Virus record (IMG/VR): IMGVR_UViG_3300029258_004545 | Location: 1 to 41,136 of that record | DNA length: 41,136 nt | From: a virus | Reading direction: 5' to 3' (one strand) | Shown here: one piece after another, positions 29,448 through 37,625 of the stretch | Layout of the letters: each line of letters starts with the position of its first letter | How positions within the stretch are numbered: position 1 is the stretch's first letter | Position numbers and translations under genes: made by a program | The notes under the pieces: model-generated | What the model was told of the DNA's origin: nothing | The model's database searches: none | The model's input: the letters and a program-made list of their open reading frames with translations, nothing else

Positions 29448-29589
29448 CTTAGACTCGCTAGATGCTTTCCTGGATTACCCTGCCCCCCAACATTTCCTTC
29501 CCAGGTCGTGTTTTGGCAGCCTCTGACTCGGCACGCGAATTGCTCAAGTTTCCAAAGTTGCAGACGTAAACGCAAAAAGAGGGTTTGTT

Positions 29590-30093
29590 ATGAGGGCCAT
29601 AGGTGTACGTGTCGAGAAAGATAAGGTCCACTGGTCCGTGGTAGAAGGAACGCCCGAACAGCCTGTTCTTGTGGCGGATGACAAGTTCAGTGCTCCAAAG
29701 ACATATGATGTTTCTGCTCAACTCGCGTGGTACCGCAAGAGAGTTAGAACCCTAATCGAAGAGTACGCCGTTGATCATGTCGCGGTCCGTTACGCCGAGA
29801 CTTTCCTGAGACACAAGCTGAAACCGAACGTCCTCGCGAGTATGTATGCTCGCGCCCGCATTGAAGGGGTTGTTGTCGAAGCGGCCGCTTCTCTGAATGT
29901 TCCGGTACTCACGGGGACACTTGGGACAATTTCGGCTGGACTGGGCTCTCGTCGCGCGAAGAGCTATCTTGAATCTGGCGAGATTCGTGGCATCGATCTC
30001 AATGGTAAGCCCACTAACCGGCGCGAAGCCATTCTGACAGCAGCCGCAGCCCTGGCTGGAGAAGAGGAGACGAAAGATGGACGTCAGGGGTGA
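29590..30093 (+). CDS. Possible RNase H-fold (RuvC-like) protein of a kinase cassette
   Basis: A 167-aa soluble protein. The start, MRAIGVRVEKDKVHWSVVEG, is a beta-hairpin like the first strands of the RNase H/RuvC fold. The segment DHVAVRYAET matches the second acidic strand position, and a C-terminal helix follows. The usual first catalytic Asp is missing (V at that place), so the protein may be a non-catalytic relative. GAGGG lies 7 bases upstream of the ATG. The last 17 bases overlap the kinase gene, so translation is coupled. I do not know a described pair of this kind. The fold assignment is uncertain. Confidence 0.6.
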   Translation: MRAIGVRVEKDKVHWSVVEGTPEQPVLVADDKFSAPKTYDVSAQLAWYRKRVRTLIEEYAVDHVAVRYAETFLRHKLKPNVLASMYARARIEGVVVEAAASLNVPVLTGTLGTISAGLGSRRAKSYLESGEIRGIDLNGKPTNRREAILTAAAALAGEEETKDGRQG

Positions 30094-31117
30094 AATCACC
30101 TACACGCGAATCAGAGAGATTGGCATGGGGCAAGGGCGAAATTCGCACGTGTTTCTCGCTCACGATCCGCAACTTGGTGGCCAGATTGCGGTCAAGGAGA
30201 TCCCCAAGGACAACTTTCCAGATGTGGATGCGTTCTTCCACGAAGCCAAAACCATGTATCGGGTGGCTCATGAAAATGTCGTGCCAATCAAGTGCGCGTT
30301 CCAGACGCCGGATAAAATCTGCCTTGCGATGGAGTACTTCGAGAAGGGTTCACTACGTGACCTTACGGCAGCGAATCCCATCCAGCCGAAAGAGGTAATC
30401 CGTATTGGTCAAGACATGCTGTCTGGACTTTCGAGTATTCACATAAATCGCTTCATCCATTTTGACGTGAAGCCGTCCAACATATTGTTCTCTGTGAACG
30501 GGCATGCGATGGTCGCAGACTTTGGCCAAACTCGGGCGATTGGACCGACGGGGGTGACTCAACGCCCACCGATGTACGTCGATTCAATCCCACCAGAGTG
30601 CTTTGATGGCGCAGGTATCGTCCAGTCGGATGTCTACCAGGCGGGCTTGACGCTCTATCGTGCCGTCAACGGTGATAAATGTTTCGATGCTCAGCGTCCA
30701 AACTCTCCAACGGAACGAGAAGAGCGCACAATCGCGGGCACTTTTCCACAGCGAAACCGTTTTCTGCCTCACGTACCGAGGCGATTGCGAACCGTCATTC
30801 GTAAGGCGATGGCAGTAAATCCAAGTGACCGCTACCAAAGCGCGGTAGAATTCGCCGAGGAGCTTGGAAGGGTAGAATTCACCAGAGACTGGGAAGTCCG
30901 CACCTTCTCAGATGGTGAAGTCTCTTGGCGGTCAGAACACCTCAGCGTGGCCACCCTGGTTGTAGACCTGAAGCACGCCGGCGGACGACGCTGGAATGTC
31001 GAGATTTTTTCGGATAACAGTGGGAGACGCAGGTATCGCACTGCCGATTGGCGTGCAAATGTAACGCTCACGGAAGCGAATCGTTACCTTAAGAGCCTTT
31101 TTGCTGAATTGGGATAG
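30077..31117 (+). CDS. Serine/threonine protein kinase with C-terminal unknown domain
   Basis: A 346-aa Hanks-type kinase. The nucleotide loop is GMGQGRNSHV (16-25), the catalytic Lys is K40 in IAVKEI, with E56 in HEAK. The catalytic loop is HFDVKPSN with D130, the metal-binding DFG is at 148-150, and SDVYQAGLTLY is the subdomain IX. All key residues are present, so it should be active. Residues about 275-346 form an extra beta-rich domain (VRTFSDGEVSW, then RRWNVEIFSDNSG) that I cannot assign. There is no membrane helix. GAGGAGA precedes the ATG. Soluble kinases beside small partner genes are common in phage-defence and regulatory cassettes. Confidence 0.85.
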   Translation: MDVRGEITYTRIREIGMGQGRNSHVFLAHDPQLGGQIAVKEIPKDNFPDVDAFFHEAKTMYRVAHENVVPIKCAFQTPDKICLAMEYFEKGSLRDLTAANPIQPKEVIRIGQDMLSGLSSIHINRFIHFDVKPSNILFSVNGHAMVADFGQTRAIGPTGVTQRPPMYVDSIPPECFDGAGIVQSDVYQAGLTLYRAVNGDKCFDAQRPNSPTEREERTIAGTFPQRNRFLPHVPRRLRTVIRKAMAVNPSDRYQSAVEFAEELGRVEFTRDWEVRTFSDGEVSWRSEHLSVATLVVDLKHAGGRRWNVEIFSDNSGRRRYRTADWRANVTLTEANRYLKSLFAELG

Positions 31118-31301
31118 CAACTAAATAGTGGCCATCCTGCCGGTTTTCAACTAGGCCGACTTGCCTCCTCACAGCTTCAAGACGATCCGAAAGGCATCCG
31201 CAGCAAAACGGATTCTCTCGATATGACGCCGGGGACACCACATCAGTCAGATCGGTTTCACAGTGAAGACAGCGCCTTACGATACTGAGAATGCTTGCCA
31301 T
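31089..31301 (-). CDS. Small zinc-ribbon protein convergent with the kinase
   Basis: A 70-aa protein: MASILSIVRRCLHCETDL, then CCGC, giving two cysteine pairs for a zinc ribbon or treble-clef-like knot, and a C-terminal helix with basic residues. The ATG at 31301 has a strong GGAGG 9 bases upstream, which is why the shorter start is used. It overlaps the kinase 3' end by 29 bases on the opposite strand. A GTATAC-type operator and a promoter region lie just upstream. It could be a regulator of the neighbouring cassette. Confidence 0.72.
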   Translation of the reverse strand: MASILSIVRRCLHCETDLTDVVSPASYRENPFCCGCLSDRLEAVRRQVGLVENRQDGHYLVAIPIQQKGS

Positions 31302-31562
31302 TTTGTAGCGACCTCCTACCACGATTGTATACAGTACCCGCACGCGTGTACACTACGAGGAGTTGACGATACCATTTTAGTTTAGCGATTTTTCCTGTGA
31401 AAGCTAAAGAGCAGTATGTTATCGGCTGTCGGCGACACCTTCTTAATACTGTCTTGGACTACCCAAAAACCTGAGCATGCGAAAAATATAGGTGTCCGAT
31501 CTCCCGGGGACAGTAGCCCTCGGGGGGGGCTAGGTAAACGATGGTTGTGCTTCTTTTCTGCC
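31302..31562. promoter_or_regulatory. Regulatory gap with GTATAC and GTGTACAC boxes
   Basis: Contains GTATACAG at 31327-31334 and the palindrome GTGTACAC at 31346-31353, upstream of the small zinc-ribbon gene on the minus strand. GTATACAG also occurs in the operators near 6755 and 25571. A weak hairpin TAGCCC/GGGCTA at 31514-31532 may end the late tail operon that stops at 31563. No reading frame is supported. Confidence 0.5.
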
Positions 31563-31940
31563 CTACCACTTCCACTCCGGACACCCCTCCGTCTCCATCC
31601 TGATCTTCTTAGCCAACGGTAGCCGCTTTTTGTTCTTGCAGCCGGCGCACTTTTGACAGCGGTCGCCGCGGTTGAATTCGCAGGGTCCGCACAGTTCGTT
31701 GGCGATGAACTCGATGTCGCCGGCGCCCCGGACCGGGAAACCGGCTCGCGTCCAGCGGGCCAAGGCCTGCGCGAAGTAGGGCACGTCGACGGGAAAAATC
31801 CTCAGACGTTCGGCGGCCTCGGCCAGGTCGGGCGAATTGGAACAGTTGCGGCGGGGCGGCCTTTCCGCCTGAAGCGGATAGACCCAATCGCATTGCGGAC
31901 AGGTCCAACGATCGGCGATGAGTTCTAGCGGACAATCCAT
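31563..31940 (-). CDS. Cys-rich zinc-binding protein at the end of the tail operon
   Basis: A 125-aa protein with three cysteine clusters: CPQCDW near residue 14, CGPCEFNRGDRCQKCAGC near 85-101, and a final CPEW. It ends with a basic stretch (KKRLPLAKKIRM). The layout suggests several zinc sites. It is the last gene of the tail operon, 21 bases after another Cys-rich gene. I do not recognise the family. It might be a tail-tip or receptor-binding part with metal-stabilised fold, or a small regulator. Confidence 0.65.
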   Translation of the reverse strand: MDCPLELIADRWTCPQCDWVYPLQAERPPRRNCSNSPDLAEAAERLRIFPVDVPYFAQALARWTRAGFPVRGAGDIEFIANELCGPCEFNRGDRCQKCAGCKNKKRLPLAKKIRMETEGCPEWKW

Positions 31941-31961
31941 CTTTTCAAAGCTGAAAGCTGG

Positions 31962-32429
31962 TCAGAGGGAGGTTACTGTGACGGTGGCGCCGGAGTAGTC
32001 GCAGCCCAGGCCGGACTGGGAAACGTACGGCACGTCGACGTTGGTGAGGTTATCGCACGCGATCTCCGCGCCGTACGTCTTGCGGAAGAGAGCGGTGCCG
32101 TATACAGGATAACCGCCGCTGCCGGTGAGCATGATCTTGACCTCCAGCTTATAGTCGGTGACAAATTCGGCCGTGACGAGAAGATCGGCGTTGGAATACT
32201 GCCGGCACTCGGGATCGGCCAGTAGGTAACTGTAGCCGCAATTCTGGCCCGGGAAATCGGTCGCGCCGTCGGGGTCGAGAACAAACGTATCGTTGCGGCC
32301 GGAACAGTCTTCACCCTCGGGACATTTGCCCGCGTCGGCCACTCCCGAGACGACCACCTGTAACTGATCGGACATCACGCCGTTGATGCAGTAGAGACAC
32401 GCGCCGCAGTTGCACGGGTAGCCTGGCAT
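31962..32429 (-). CDS. Cys-rich tail-region protein
   Basis: A 155-aa protein rich in cysteine: PCNCGACLYCINGVM at the N-terminus, then CPEGEDCSG, CGYSYLL, CRQY and CDNL. The remainder is strand-rich. No family is recognised. The cysteines may form disulfides in the virion or bind metal. It lies between a large beta-rich tail protein and another Cys-rich gene in the late operon. Confidence 0.65.
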   Translation of the reverse strand: MPGYPCNCGACLYCINGVMSDQLQVVVSGVADAGKCPEGEDCSGRNDTFVLDPDGATDFPGQNCGYSYLLADPECRQYSNADLLVTAEFVTDYKLEVKIMLTGSGGYPVYGTALFRKTYGAEIACDNLTNVDVPYVSQSGLGCDYSGATVTVTSL

Positions 32430-32441
32430 TTGGTGCCTCCG

Positions 32442-33488
32442 TCACGAACACTCGACTTGCAGGGCCCGCCACGTGGTGCCGCCGGCCCAAATCGCCATCG
32501 CCGTATCGCCCGCTTTGCCGCGCCAGCCGAACGTATTGCTGACGGTAATGTTGCTGCCCGGGTCCTGGCGGACGATGAGCCCGTTTTGCGGACTCAGCAC
32601 GGTAACGTTGGTAAGCGAAAACGCGCCCGCGGCGGTGGTGAAATCCGAAACGATCTCGCCCTGGATGATCTCCGCGGGCGGCGTCAGGTCGATGATCGCC
32701 AGCTTGTCCAGTTCGTGCCCGTCGCGCAGCGGCATGGCCAGACCGCGGGAGCCCTGATTGTGCGGCGATGAGTATTGGTTTTTGCCGCGACCCTGATACT
32801 TCGCCCCGGTGGAGGCGCCGGAATAGCCGAACGGATCGTAAACCTCGAACGTGCAACCGGTTTGCACGGCACCGAATTCGTCGACCAGGTAGGCTTCCGG
32901 ATCGTCGCTGCCGGGATAGATCGCGTCTTTCAACTCGAAGCGGATGGGCCAGGGGGCGAGTGTGCCGAGCCGTACGACGGCCCATTTTTCGCCAGTCCCC
33001 GACTGCTTCCAGAGGATTTCGGCGGCGCCGTACCAACCGCTGCGGAGTTTGCTGCCGGAGTCGTACTTATCGGCCGCGTCGGCGTGCGTGTGGCCCGCGT
33101 AGCCGACGTCGATCTTGGCCGGCGTGATTCCGGAGATGCAGGCCCGGCCGAATTTGCCGGCCGGAATCGGTTCCTGAGCGATGACCCAGCGGCCGATGTG
33201 GGCGTTGTCGTCGATCCCCTTGCACTTGGGCACCGGCCGGTTCTTGAACTCGATCAGATTATCGGTAGGCGAGATGACCATCGAATCTTCGATACGCATG
33301 GCCTCGAAGCGTTCGATGTCGAACACGTCGTCATTCTTGACCAGCACGATCCCCGGCTGCCGCGTCTCGCGCAGCGGCCGGGCGCCGCCGCCCTGCTGGC
33401 GCATCTTGAAGTCCCGGGCGGCGTCGACAAACGTATTGAACGTCTCGGCCGTCATTCGGAACGGATCGCCGGGTTTTACCTTCTCCAT
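32442..33488 (-). CDS. Large beta-rich tail protein (tail fibre or adhesin candidate)
   Basis: A 348-aa protein. It opens with a helix (DPFRMTAETFNTFVDAARDF) and continues with mixed strands and loops, ending in a Thr-, Ser- and Gly-rich segment (TTAAGAFSLTNVTVL). No enzymatic motif or coiled coil is seen. The size, lack of motifs and place after the tail tape measure and distal tail gene suggest a baseplate or fibre component. It overlaps neither neighbour and begins 3 bases after the preceding gene. Confidence 0.65.
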   Translation of the reverse strand: MEKVKPGDPFRMTAETFNTFVDAARDFKMRQQGGGARPLRETRQPGIVLVKNDDVFDIERFEAMRIEDSMVISPTDNLIEFKNRPVPKCKGIDDNAHIGRWVIAQEPIPAGKFGRACISGITPAKIDVGYAGHTHADAADKYDSGSKLRSGWYGAAEILWKQSGTGEKWAVVRLGTLAPWPIRFELKDAIYPGSDDPEAYLVDEFGAVQTGCTFEVYDPFGYSGASTGAKYQGRGKNQYSSPHNQGSRGLAMPLRDGHELDKLAIIDLTPPAEIIQGEIVSDFTTAAGAFSLTNVTVLSPQNGLIVRQDPGSNITVSNTFGWRGKAGDTAMAIWAGGTTWRALQVECS

Positions 33489-33491
33489 CGA

Positions 33492-34289
33492 TCAGGTCCC
33501 TATGCCCAGTTCGGAAAAATCGCCGTCCTCGTAGACCTTCTCGACGTAGGCGGCCAGTGGCTTCTTCACCATCCGCTTTGCCGTGGCGTCGTCGCTGTCT
33601 TCGTAGCGGACCCAGAGATACTCCCAGCCCTTTTTGTCGATCCCCGTGATGTCGCCGATCGTCAGGCTGGTGACGTTCGGACTGGCGGCGAAGCGAAACG
33701 TGATCTCGTGGTCGTCTTTTCCCCGCTTCGATCCGGACGCGCCCTGGAAGAGCACTTCGCCGGCAGCGAAACCGCGAAAGGTGCCGTCGTTCACCCGGCC
33801 GGTCAAGTTGAACAGCTTCGCCTTGTAGGCCTGCGTAACCGCGTCGTTGGCAATGAAATGGGTCTCGGTCCAGTTGTAGACCGGCGTAACGACGTCCACG
33901 CCCTCGACGCTGTCGGTGGTCACGCCGATGGCGCCCTTGAAATCGGGGGCCGTCTTGCCCGGCGGGGCCTTTTTCTGGATCGTCTCGATACTCTGGGTGA
34001 TATGCTGAGTACCGCCGCCGGTGTCGAACGAGTAGGAAGAATCGCCCGTCTCGGGCGGTTTCTCGGTGCCGTACGGAACGACGCCTTCCCAGAGATTATC
34101 GCCGACCTGGGATATCGAGTAGCTCTGGCGGAACAGCCCGTCGTAAGTCAGCGGGGACGCGGCGGCCAGATGAAACTTCGCCAAGAGGTCGTCGTTCGTG
34201 CCGTAGATGTTATACAGCAATTCGATCGACGGATTCTCCGCGCTCTCCGTCGAACTTCGCGAACCGAACTTTTCGGCAACAACCGGCAT
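33492..34289 (-). CDS. Distal tail or baseplate-like protein
   Basis: A 265-aa protein starting PVVAEKFGSRSSTES. It is beta-rich, with segments such as YRQSYSISQVGDNLWEG-like strand patterns and GDITGIDKKGWEYLWVRYED. It has no membrane helix or enzyme motif. It follows the tape measure gene, where siphophages carry the distal tail protein, so that role is inferred from position. The gene ends 3 bases before the next one. Confidence 0.6.
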   Translation of the reverse strand: MPVVAEKFGSRSSTESAENPSIELLYNIYGTNDDLLAKFHLAAASPLTYDGLFRQSYSISQVGDNLWEGVVPYGTEKPPETGDSSYSFDTGGGTQHITQSIETIQKKAPPGKTAPDFKGAIGVTTDSVEGVDVVTPVYNWTETHFIANDAVTQAYKAKLFNLTGRVNDGTFRGFAAGEVLFQGASGSKRGKDDHEITFRFAASPNVTSLTIGDITGIDKKGWEYLWVRYEDSDDATAKRMVKKPLAAYVEKVYEDGDFSELGIGT

Positions 34290-34297
34290 GCTTTTCT

Positions 34298-34336
34298 ACA
34301 CCTTCCTTGCGTTCTCTGCGTTCTTTCGCGGTCGAT
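34298..34336. repeat. Dispersed host-type repeat
   Basis: CCTTCCTTGCGTTCTCTGCG followed by TTCTTTCGCGGT, lying between the tape measure and distal tail genes. It matches the repeats at 13956-14006 and at the 3' end of the C5-methyltransferase gene near 12321-12362. Confidence 0.5.
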
Positions 34337-34345
34337 TCATCCCCG

Positions 34346-36274
34346 TTACGTAACGGCCGCGCGAACAAAGGTCGGCGCGTCGCTCTTCATCCCCTTCTTC
34401 AGCAGCGCGCGGGTATTCTTGGCCGTCTCTTCGGTGGCCTTAGCGATCCGTTCTTCCGATCCGCGAGCGCCAAGACTACGCGCCGCCATGGCGTTGAAGG
34501 TGCCGCGGACCGTGGCAGGTACCAGGCCGCTATTGACTCGCGCGTAATACTCCGGCGTGCCCTCTTCGGGCATCTTGCGCTTCCCGCCCTTGACACCCTT
34601 TTCCTGGGCCTCGGCAACCGCCTTCTGCCACTCGCGTTTGGCCTCATTGAACTTCCGCTCGGCCTGGGCCGCTTCCTTGTCGCTTTCCTTGTCCAATTCG
34701 AGCAGTGCCGCGTCGCGAGTATCTTCGATGATCCTTACTTGCTTCTCGCGCTGACTTGCTATGGACGCGATCTCCTTCTCGTCGGCCTCTTCGCGTTCGC
34801 GCTGTTCCTTGTGAAACGTGCGGTCGCGTTGCGACATCATTTCGGCGATTTTCGCATCGGACGTACCCTTGATCTTCTCGGCGATGTAGGTCCAGCCTTT
34901 TGCGATCAGATGCTTCGCTTTCTCCCACAGACCGATGACCGTATTGATCGTCTTGGCCCAGGCGGTCCGCACCTTGGCCGACGACTCCACCCAAATCTTG
35001 CGAATACCAGCCCACGTGTTCGTGAACACTTGGGCCGTGGTGAACTTGAACTTGACCCACATGCGCTTCAGAACAGCGAGCCCCTTTTGCCAAATCATTT
35101 TCAGTGCCGACCACAGGACCCGGGCGGCCAAGCCGATGTCGCCTTTTGCCAGGGCCGAACCGATGGCGCCCAGCGTCTTGGTAAATACACCCTTGAGCCA
35201 GCCGAACTTTTCCGATAGCCAATCGATGGCCTTGCCGCCGGCACCGGAGAAGTAGAGGATGGCCCCGGCCGCGGCGGTAACCGCGGCGATGACCAGACCG
35301 ACGGGCGAACAAATAGCACCGAGTACCGTGCCGATAACGCCCAAAACCGTACCGGCGACGGAAACGGCGGTGGCCAGGGCGCCGAAGATTGCGCCCACCC
35401 CGGAGATGACCGCCCCGACGGCGACGATCGCCACACCGACCCCCGTTACCACGGCCGCCACCTTCAGGGCGGTAACGATCAACTGGCCGTTTTCCTTGAT
35501 CCAATCGATGATCGGCCGGATGTTCTGAGTGATCTTGTCGGCCAGACTGGTCAGCGCCGGCGCCAGTGCCGAGCCGATCTGTATCCCGGCCATCTTCAGG
35601 GAGTTTTTCAGCTTCGTCCAGGAATCGGTGAGCACGGCGGCCTTCTGGGCGTCTTCGGTGCTCATCACCAGGCCCAGTTTGCGAGCCTCTTCCATCATCG
35701 CACTGAGGCCGCCGGCGCCGTCTTTGAGCATCGGCAGAAGCTTGGTGCCGGCGCGGCCGAAGATAACCTGAGCCAGGGCGGCCTTCTTGGTGTGGTCCGT
35801 CATCTTCGACAGCGCGGTTACCGACTCCATGAAGAGTTGCTCGGTCTGCTTGAGCCGGCCGTCGGCGCCCTTCGCTTCCACGCCGAGTTCCTGAAAGGCC
35901 TCGACGGCGGTCGACAGGCCCCGCTCGGCATCGTAGGCCGTGCGCTGCAAACGCTTGATCCCGCTCTCCAGCGAGTCGATGTCGGTGCCGCCGAGTTGGG
36001 CGGCGTGGGAAAGGGCCGACAGAAACTCGACAGAAGCGCCCACGCGGCCGCTCATCTTGTCCAGGGCGTCCCCGGCCGTCATGAACTGGTGGACGGCGGC
36101 CAGCAGGGGTGCCATTAAACCGGCACCGGCGGCCATCATCTTCAGGCCCATGCCGCGGACCGCACCGCCAAAGGCTCGCAAGCGGCGCTGAGCCCCCTTC
36201 AAACCGCGAATCAGGGCCGAATTGTCGGCGTACACCTTCACCATCGCGGCGCCGGCGTTGATCTTTTTCCCCAT
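34346..36274 (-). CDS. Tail tape measure protein
   Basis: A 642-aa protein that sets tail length and is ejected with DNA. The N-terminus (about 1-100) has Ala- and Gly-rich helices (RRLRAFGGAVRGMGLKMM). A large hydrophobic central part (about 260-345) contains several membrane-like helices such as VGVAIVAVGAVISGVGAIFG. The C-terminal third is long charged helices rich in Glu and Lys (EKEIASIASQREKQVRIIED), then a variable tail ending MKSDAPTFVRAAVT. This matches the TP901 tape measure type. At about 0.15 nm per residue the tail would be roughly 95 nm. Confidence 0.9.
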   Translation of the reverse strand: MGKKINAGAAMVKVYADNSALIRGLKGAQRRLRAFGGAVRGMGLKMMAAGAGLMAPLLAAVHQFMTAGDALDKMSGRVGASVEFLSALSHAAQLGGTDIDSLESGIKRLQRTAYDAERGLSTAVEAFQELGVEAKGADGRLKQTEQLFMESVTALSKMTDHTKKAALAQVIFGRAGTKLLPMLKDGAGGLSAMMEEARKLGLVMSTEDAQKAAVLTDSWTKLKNSLKMAGIQIGSALAPALTSLADKITQNIRPIIDWIKENGQLIVTALKVAAVVTGVGVAIVAVGAVISGVGAIFGALATAVSVAGTVLGVIGTVLGAICSPVGLVIAAVTAAAGAILYFSGAGGKAIDWLSEKFGWLKGVFTKTLGAIGSALAKGDIGLAARVLWSALKMIWQKGLAVLKRMWVKFKFTTAQVFTNTWAGIRKIWVESSAKVRTAWAKTINTVIGLWEKAKHLIAKGWTYIAEKIKGTSDAKIAEMMSQRDRTFHKEQREREEADEKEIASIASQREKQVRIIEDTRDAALLELDKESDKEAAQAERKFNEAKREWQKAVAEAQEKGVKGGKRKMPEEGTPEYYARVNSGLVPATVRGTFNAMAARSLGARGSEERIAKATEETAKNTRALLKKGMKSDAPTFVRAAVT

Positions 36275-36283
36275 CGAATTACC

Positions 36284-36877
36284 TCACGTCGAAGATCGCA
36301 CGCTGTTGGTCCACATACCGGGCAGTTTGGGAAGCTCTTCTTCCAGGGAGGGCCCCATGTAGGGGCGGGGCTCGATCTCTACCGTTTCGCCGTTGGGCAA
36401 TCGCGTCGTTCCGCCGTGTTCCAAAACGCCCGGAATATCCCCCTTGGCCCGCAATGTGGCCGGCCCGATGGTTTCCGAGCGTTCGGCCGGGCTGTACCAA
36501 AAGAGAATCTTGTCTCTCAGCAGGCCGGTAATGCTTCGCGGCGGTTCTCCAGGCTTCGACGAAGCCAGCGGGCGCTTCGGTTTCGGCCCCTTTCCCTGCT
36601 TGAATCGCCGTTGAGCCCGGCGGTAGCGAATCATCTCCTCGGGCGAAAGTTCGTCGACCTTCTTTTGCCGGGCTCGTCTGATTTTCTTCTTGGCCGTACG
36701 GCGGACGAAGGCACCGAAGCGGCTCAGCACTTGCCGAGTTTGCCGGTCGGTCTGGCCGATTACCTTCTGTTTGTCGAAGAACCATTGGACCTCGAACAGG
36801 CCGCGTCGCGACTTTCCACCGAACGATCCTCCGCCGCCCAACATGCGGCTGACGTTGAGTCGCTTGGAGATCCCCAT
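36284..36877 (-). CDS. HK97 gp10-like tail completion protein
   Basis: A 197-aa basic protein. The C-terminal third shows the gp10/gpV-like features: HGGTTRLPNG, then VEIEPRPYMGPSLEEELPKL, where PRPYM is the conserved turn. The N-terminal half has strongly basic helices (RTAKKKIRRARQKK). Proteins of this family join head and tail. Here it lies between the tail chaperone and the tape measure, a place also used by tail-side members. The function assignment is moderate. Confidence 0.75.
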   Translation of the reverse strand: MGISKRLNVSRMLGGGGSFGGKSRRGLFEVQWFFDKQKVIGQTDRQTRQVLSRFGAFVRRTAKKKIRRARQKKVDELSPEEMIRYRRAQRRFKQGKGPKPKRPLASSKPGEPPRSITGLLRDKILFWYSPAERSETIGPATLRAKGDIPGVLEHGGTTRLPNGETVEIEPRPYMGPSLEEELPKLPGMWTNSVRSST

Positions 36878-36878
36878 G

Positions 36879-37178
36879 CTACTTCCCCACGAACGCCTCG
36901 CGCATCAGGCCGACGTTGCTCTTGTCGATCACGATCCCTTCCGGCTGTTTCGCCTTCCGGTGGTACGGATGATGATCCGCCGGCCGGACCGGGCGAGACT
37001 TTTCCGGGTCGCGATGACAATTCTCCAACATGGCCAGGACGGACGCTGTTCGGTCCCACTCGGCTTCGTTGCGACCGCGAGCCATCCAGACCAGTTCGCG
37101 AAGCGTTAGCGGCCCGGGGTCGACGCCGACGATGCCGGCGAGTTCCCAGATGAGTCGCCAGGCTCGCTGAGCAGGGCC
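36879..37178 (-). CDS. Downstream part of the tail assembly chaperone (gpT-like frame)
   Basis: A frame beginning around QRAWRLIWELAGIVGVDP and running to DKSNVGLMREAFVGK, about 100 residues. The stretch LRELVWMARGRNEAEWDRT followed by ASVLAMLENCHRD is typical of tail-chaperone C-terminal parts. It overlaps the 3' end of the chaperone gene (37106-37594) and is in the -1 frame relative to it. No start codon with a ribosome site is seen before the conserved part, which points to a frameshift, although a GGGAAC is the only slip-like site near 37145. Internal start at the WMARGR Met (about 37085) is the alternative. The end coordinate is approximate. Confidence 0.65.
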   Translation of the reverse strand, partial: GPAQRAWRLIWELAGIVGVDPGPLTLRELVWMARGRNEAEWDRTASVLAMLENCHRDPEKSRPVRPADHHPYHRKAKQPEGIVIDKSNVGLMREAFVGK

Positions 37179-37594
37179 TTCAACTGGCGATCCAGTTCCG
37201 GACTCTCTAACCGCGTCTCCGCCATCTCGATCCCGGCCGTCTCCAGTTCCTTCAGCTTCTGAAGCGCCTTCTGAATCACTCGGCGCTTCCGGCCGGGGAA
37301 AAAATCCGAGAGGGCCTCCAAAAAGGCATTGGTGGCGTGCTCGATGGCATCGCCGGCCATCGCGGAGCCGAAATCTTCGTCGCCGATCCCCTTCGCCTCT
37401 ACTTCCGATTCGCAGAGGCAGTAGATCACGTCGCACAGCAGGACCGGATCGGTCACCAGCCGGCCGAGCAGATCGGCCTTGTCGTCGAGGATTGACAGCA
37501 GGTCGATATCCAGCAAGTCGCGGCACCGCTTGATGGTGGCCGTGTTGACGGCGATCGTCCAGGTCCGGCCGGCGTTGTCGGTAAACGTTTTCAT
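37106..37594 (-). CDS. Tail assembly chaperone (gpG-like)
   Basis: A 162-aa protein, MKTFTDNAGRTWTIAVNTATIKRCRDLL at its start, so I describe it in pieces: a short beta-hairpin (KTFTDNAGRTWTI), then helices including ADLLGRLVTDPVLLCDVIYC and AFLEALSDFFPGRKRRVIQ. This is the layout of lambda gpG-like chaperones that hold the tape measure protein during tail assembly. The last 40 residues are disordered (Ser-, Ala- and Pro-rich). The downstream overlapping frame is probably joined to it in some molecules, as lambda gpGT. Confidence 0.78.
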   Translation of the reverse strand: MKTFTDNAGRTWTIAVNTATIKRCRDLLDIDLLSILDDKADLLGRLVTDPVLLCDVIYCLCESEVEAKGIGDEDFGSAMAGDAIEHATNAFLEALSDFFPGRKRRVIQKALQKLKELETAGIEMAETRLESPELDRQLKALLSEPGDSSGNSPASSASTPGR

Positions 37595-37625
37595 GGTCTG
37601 ATTATCCCTCTACGGGTAAGCTTGT

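Noticed and set aside
32775-34547. A 590-aa plus-strand reading frame
   Set aside because: Antisense shadow of the tail genes; composition is typical of reversed GC-rich coding DNA.
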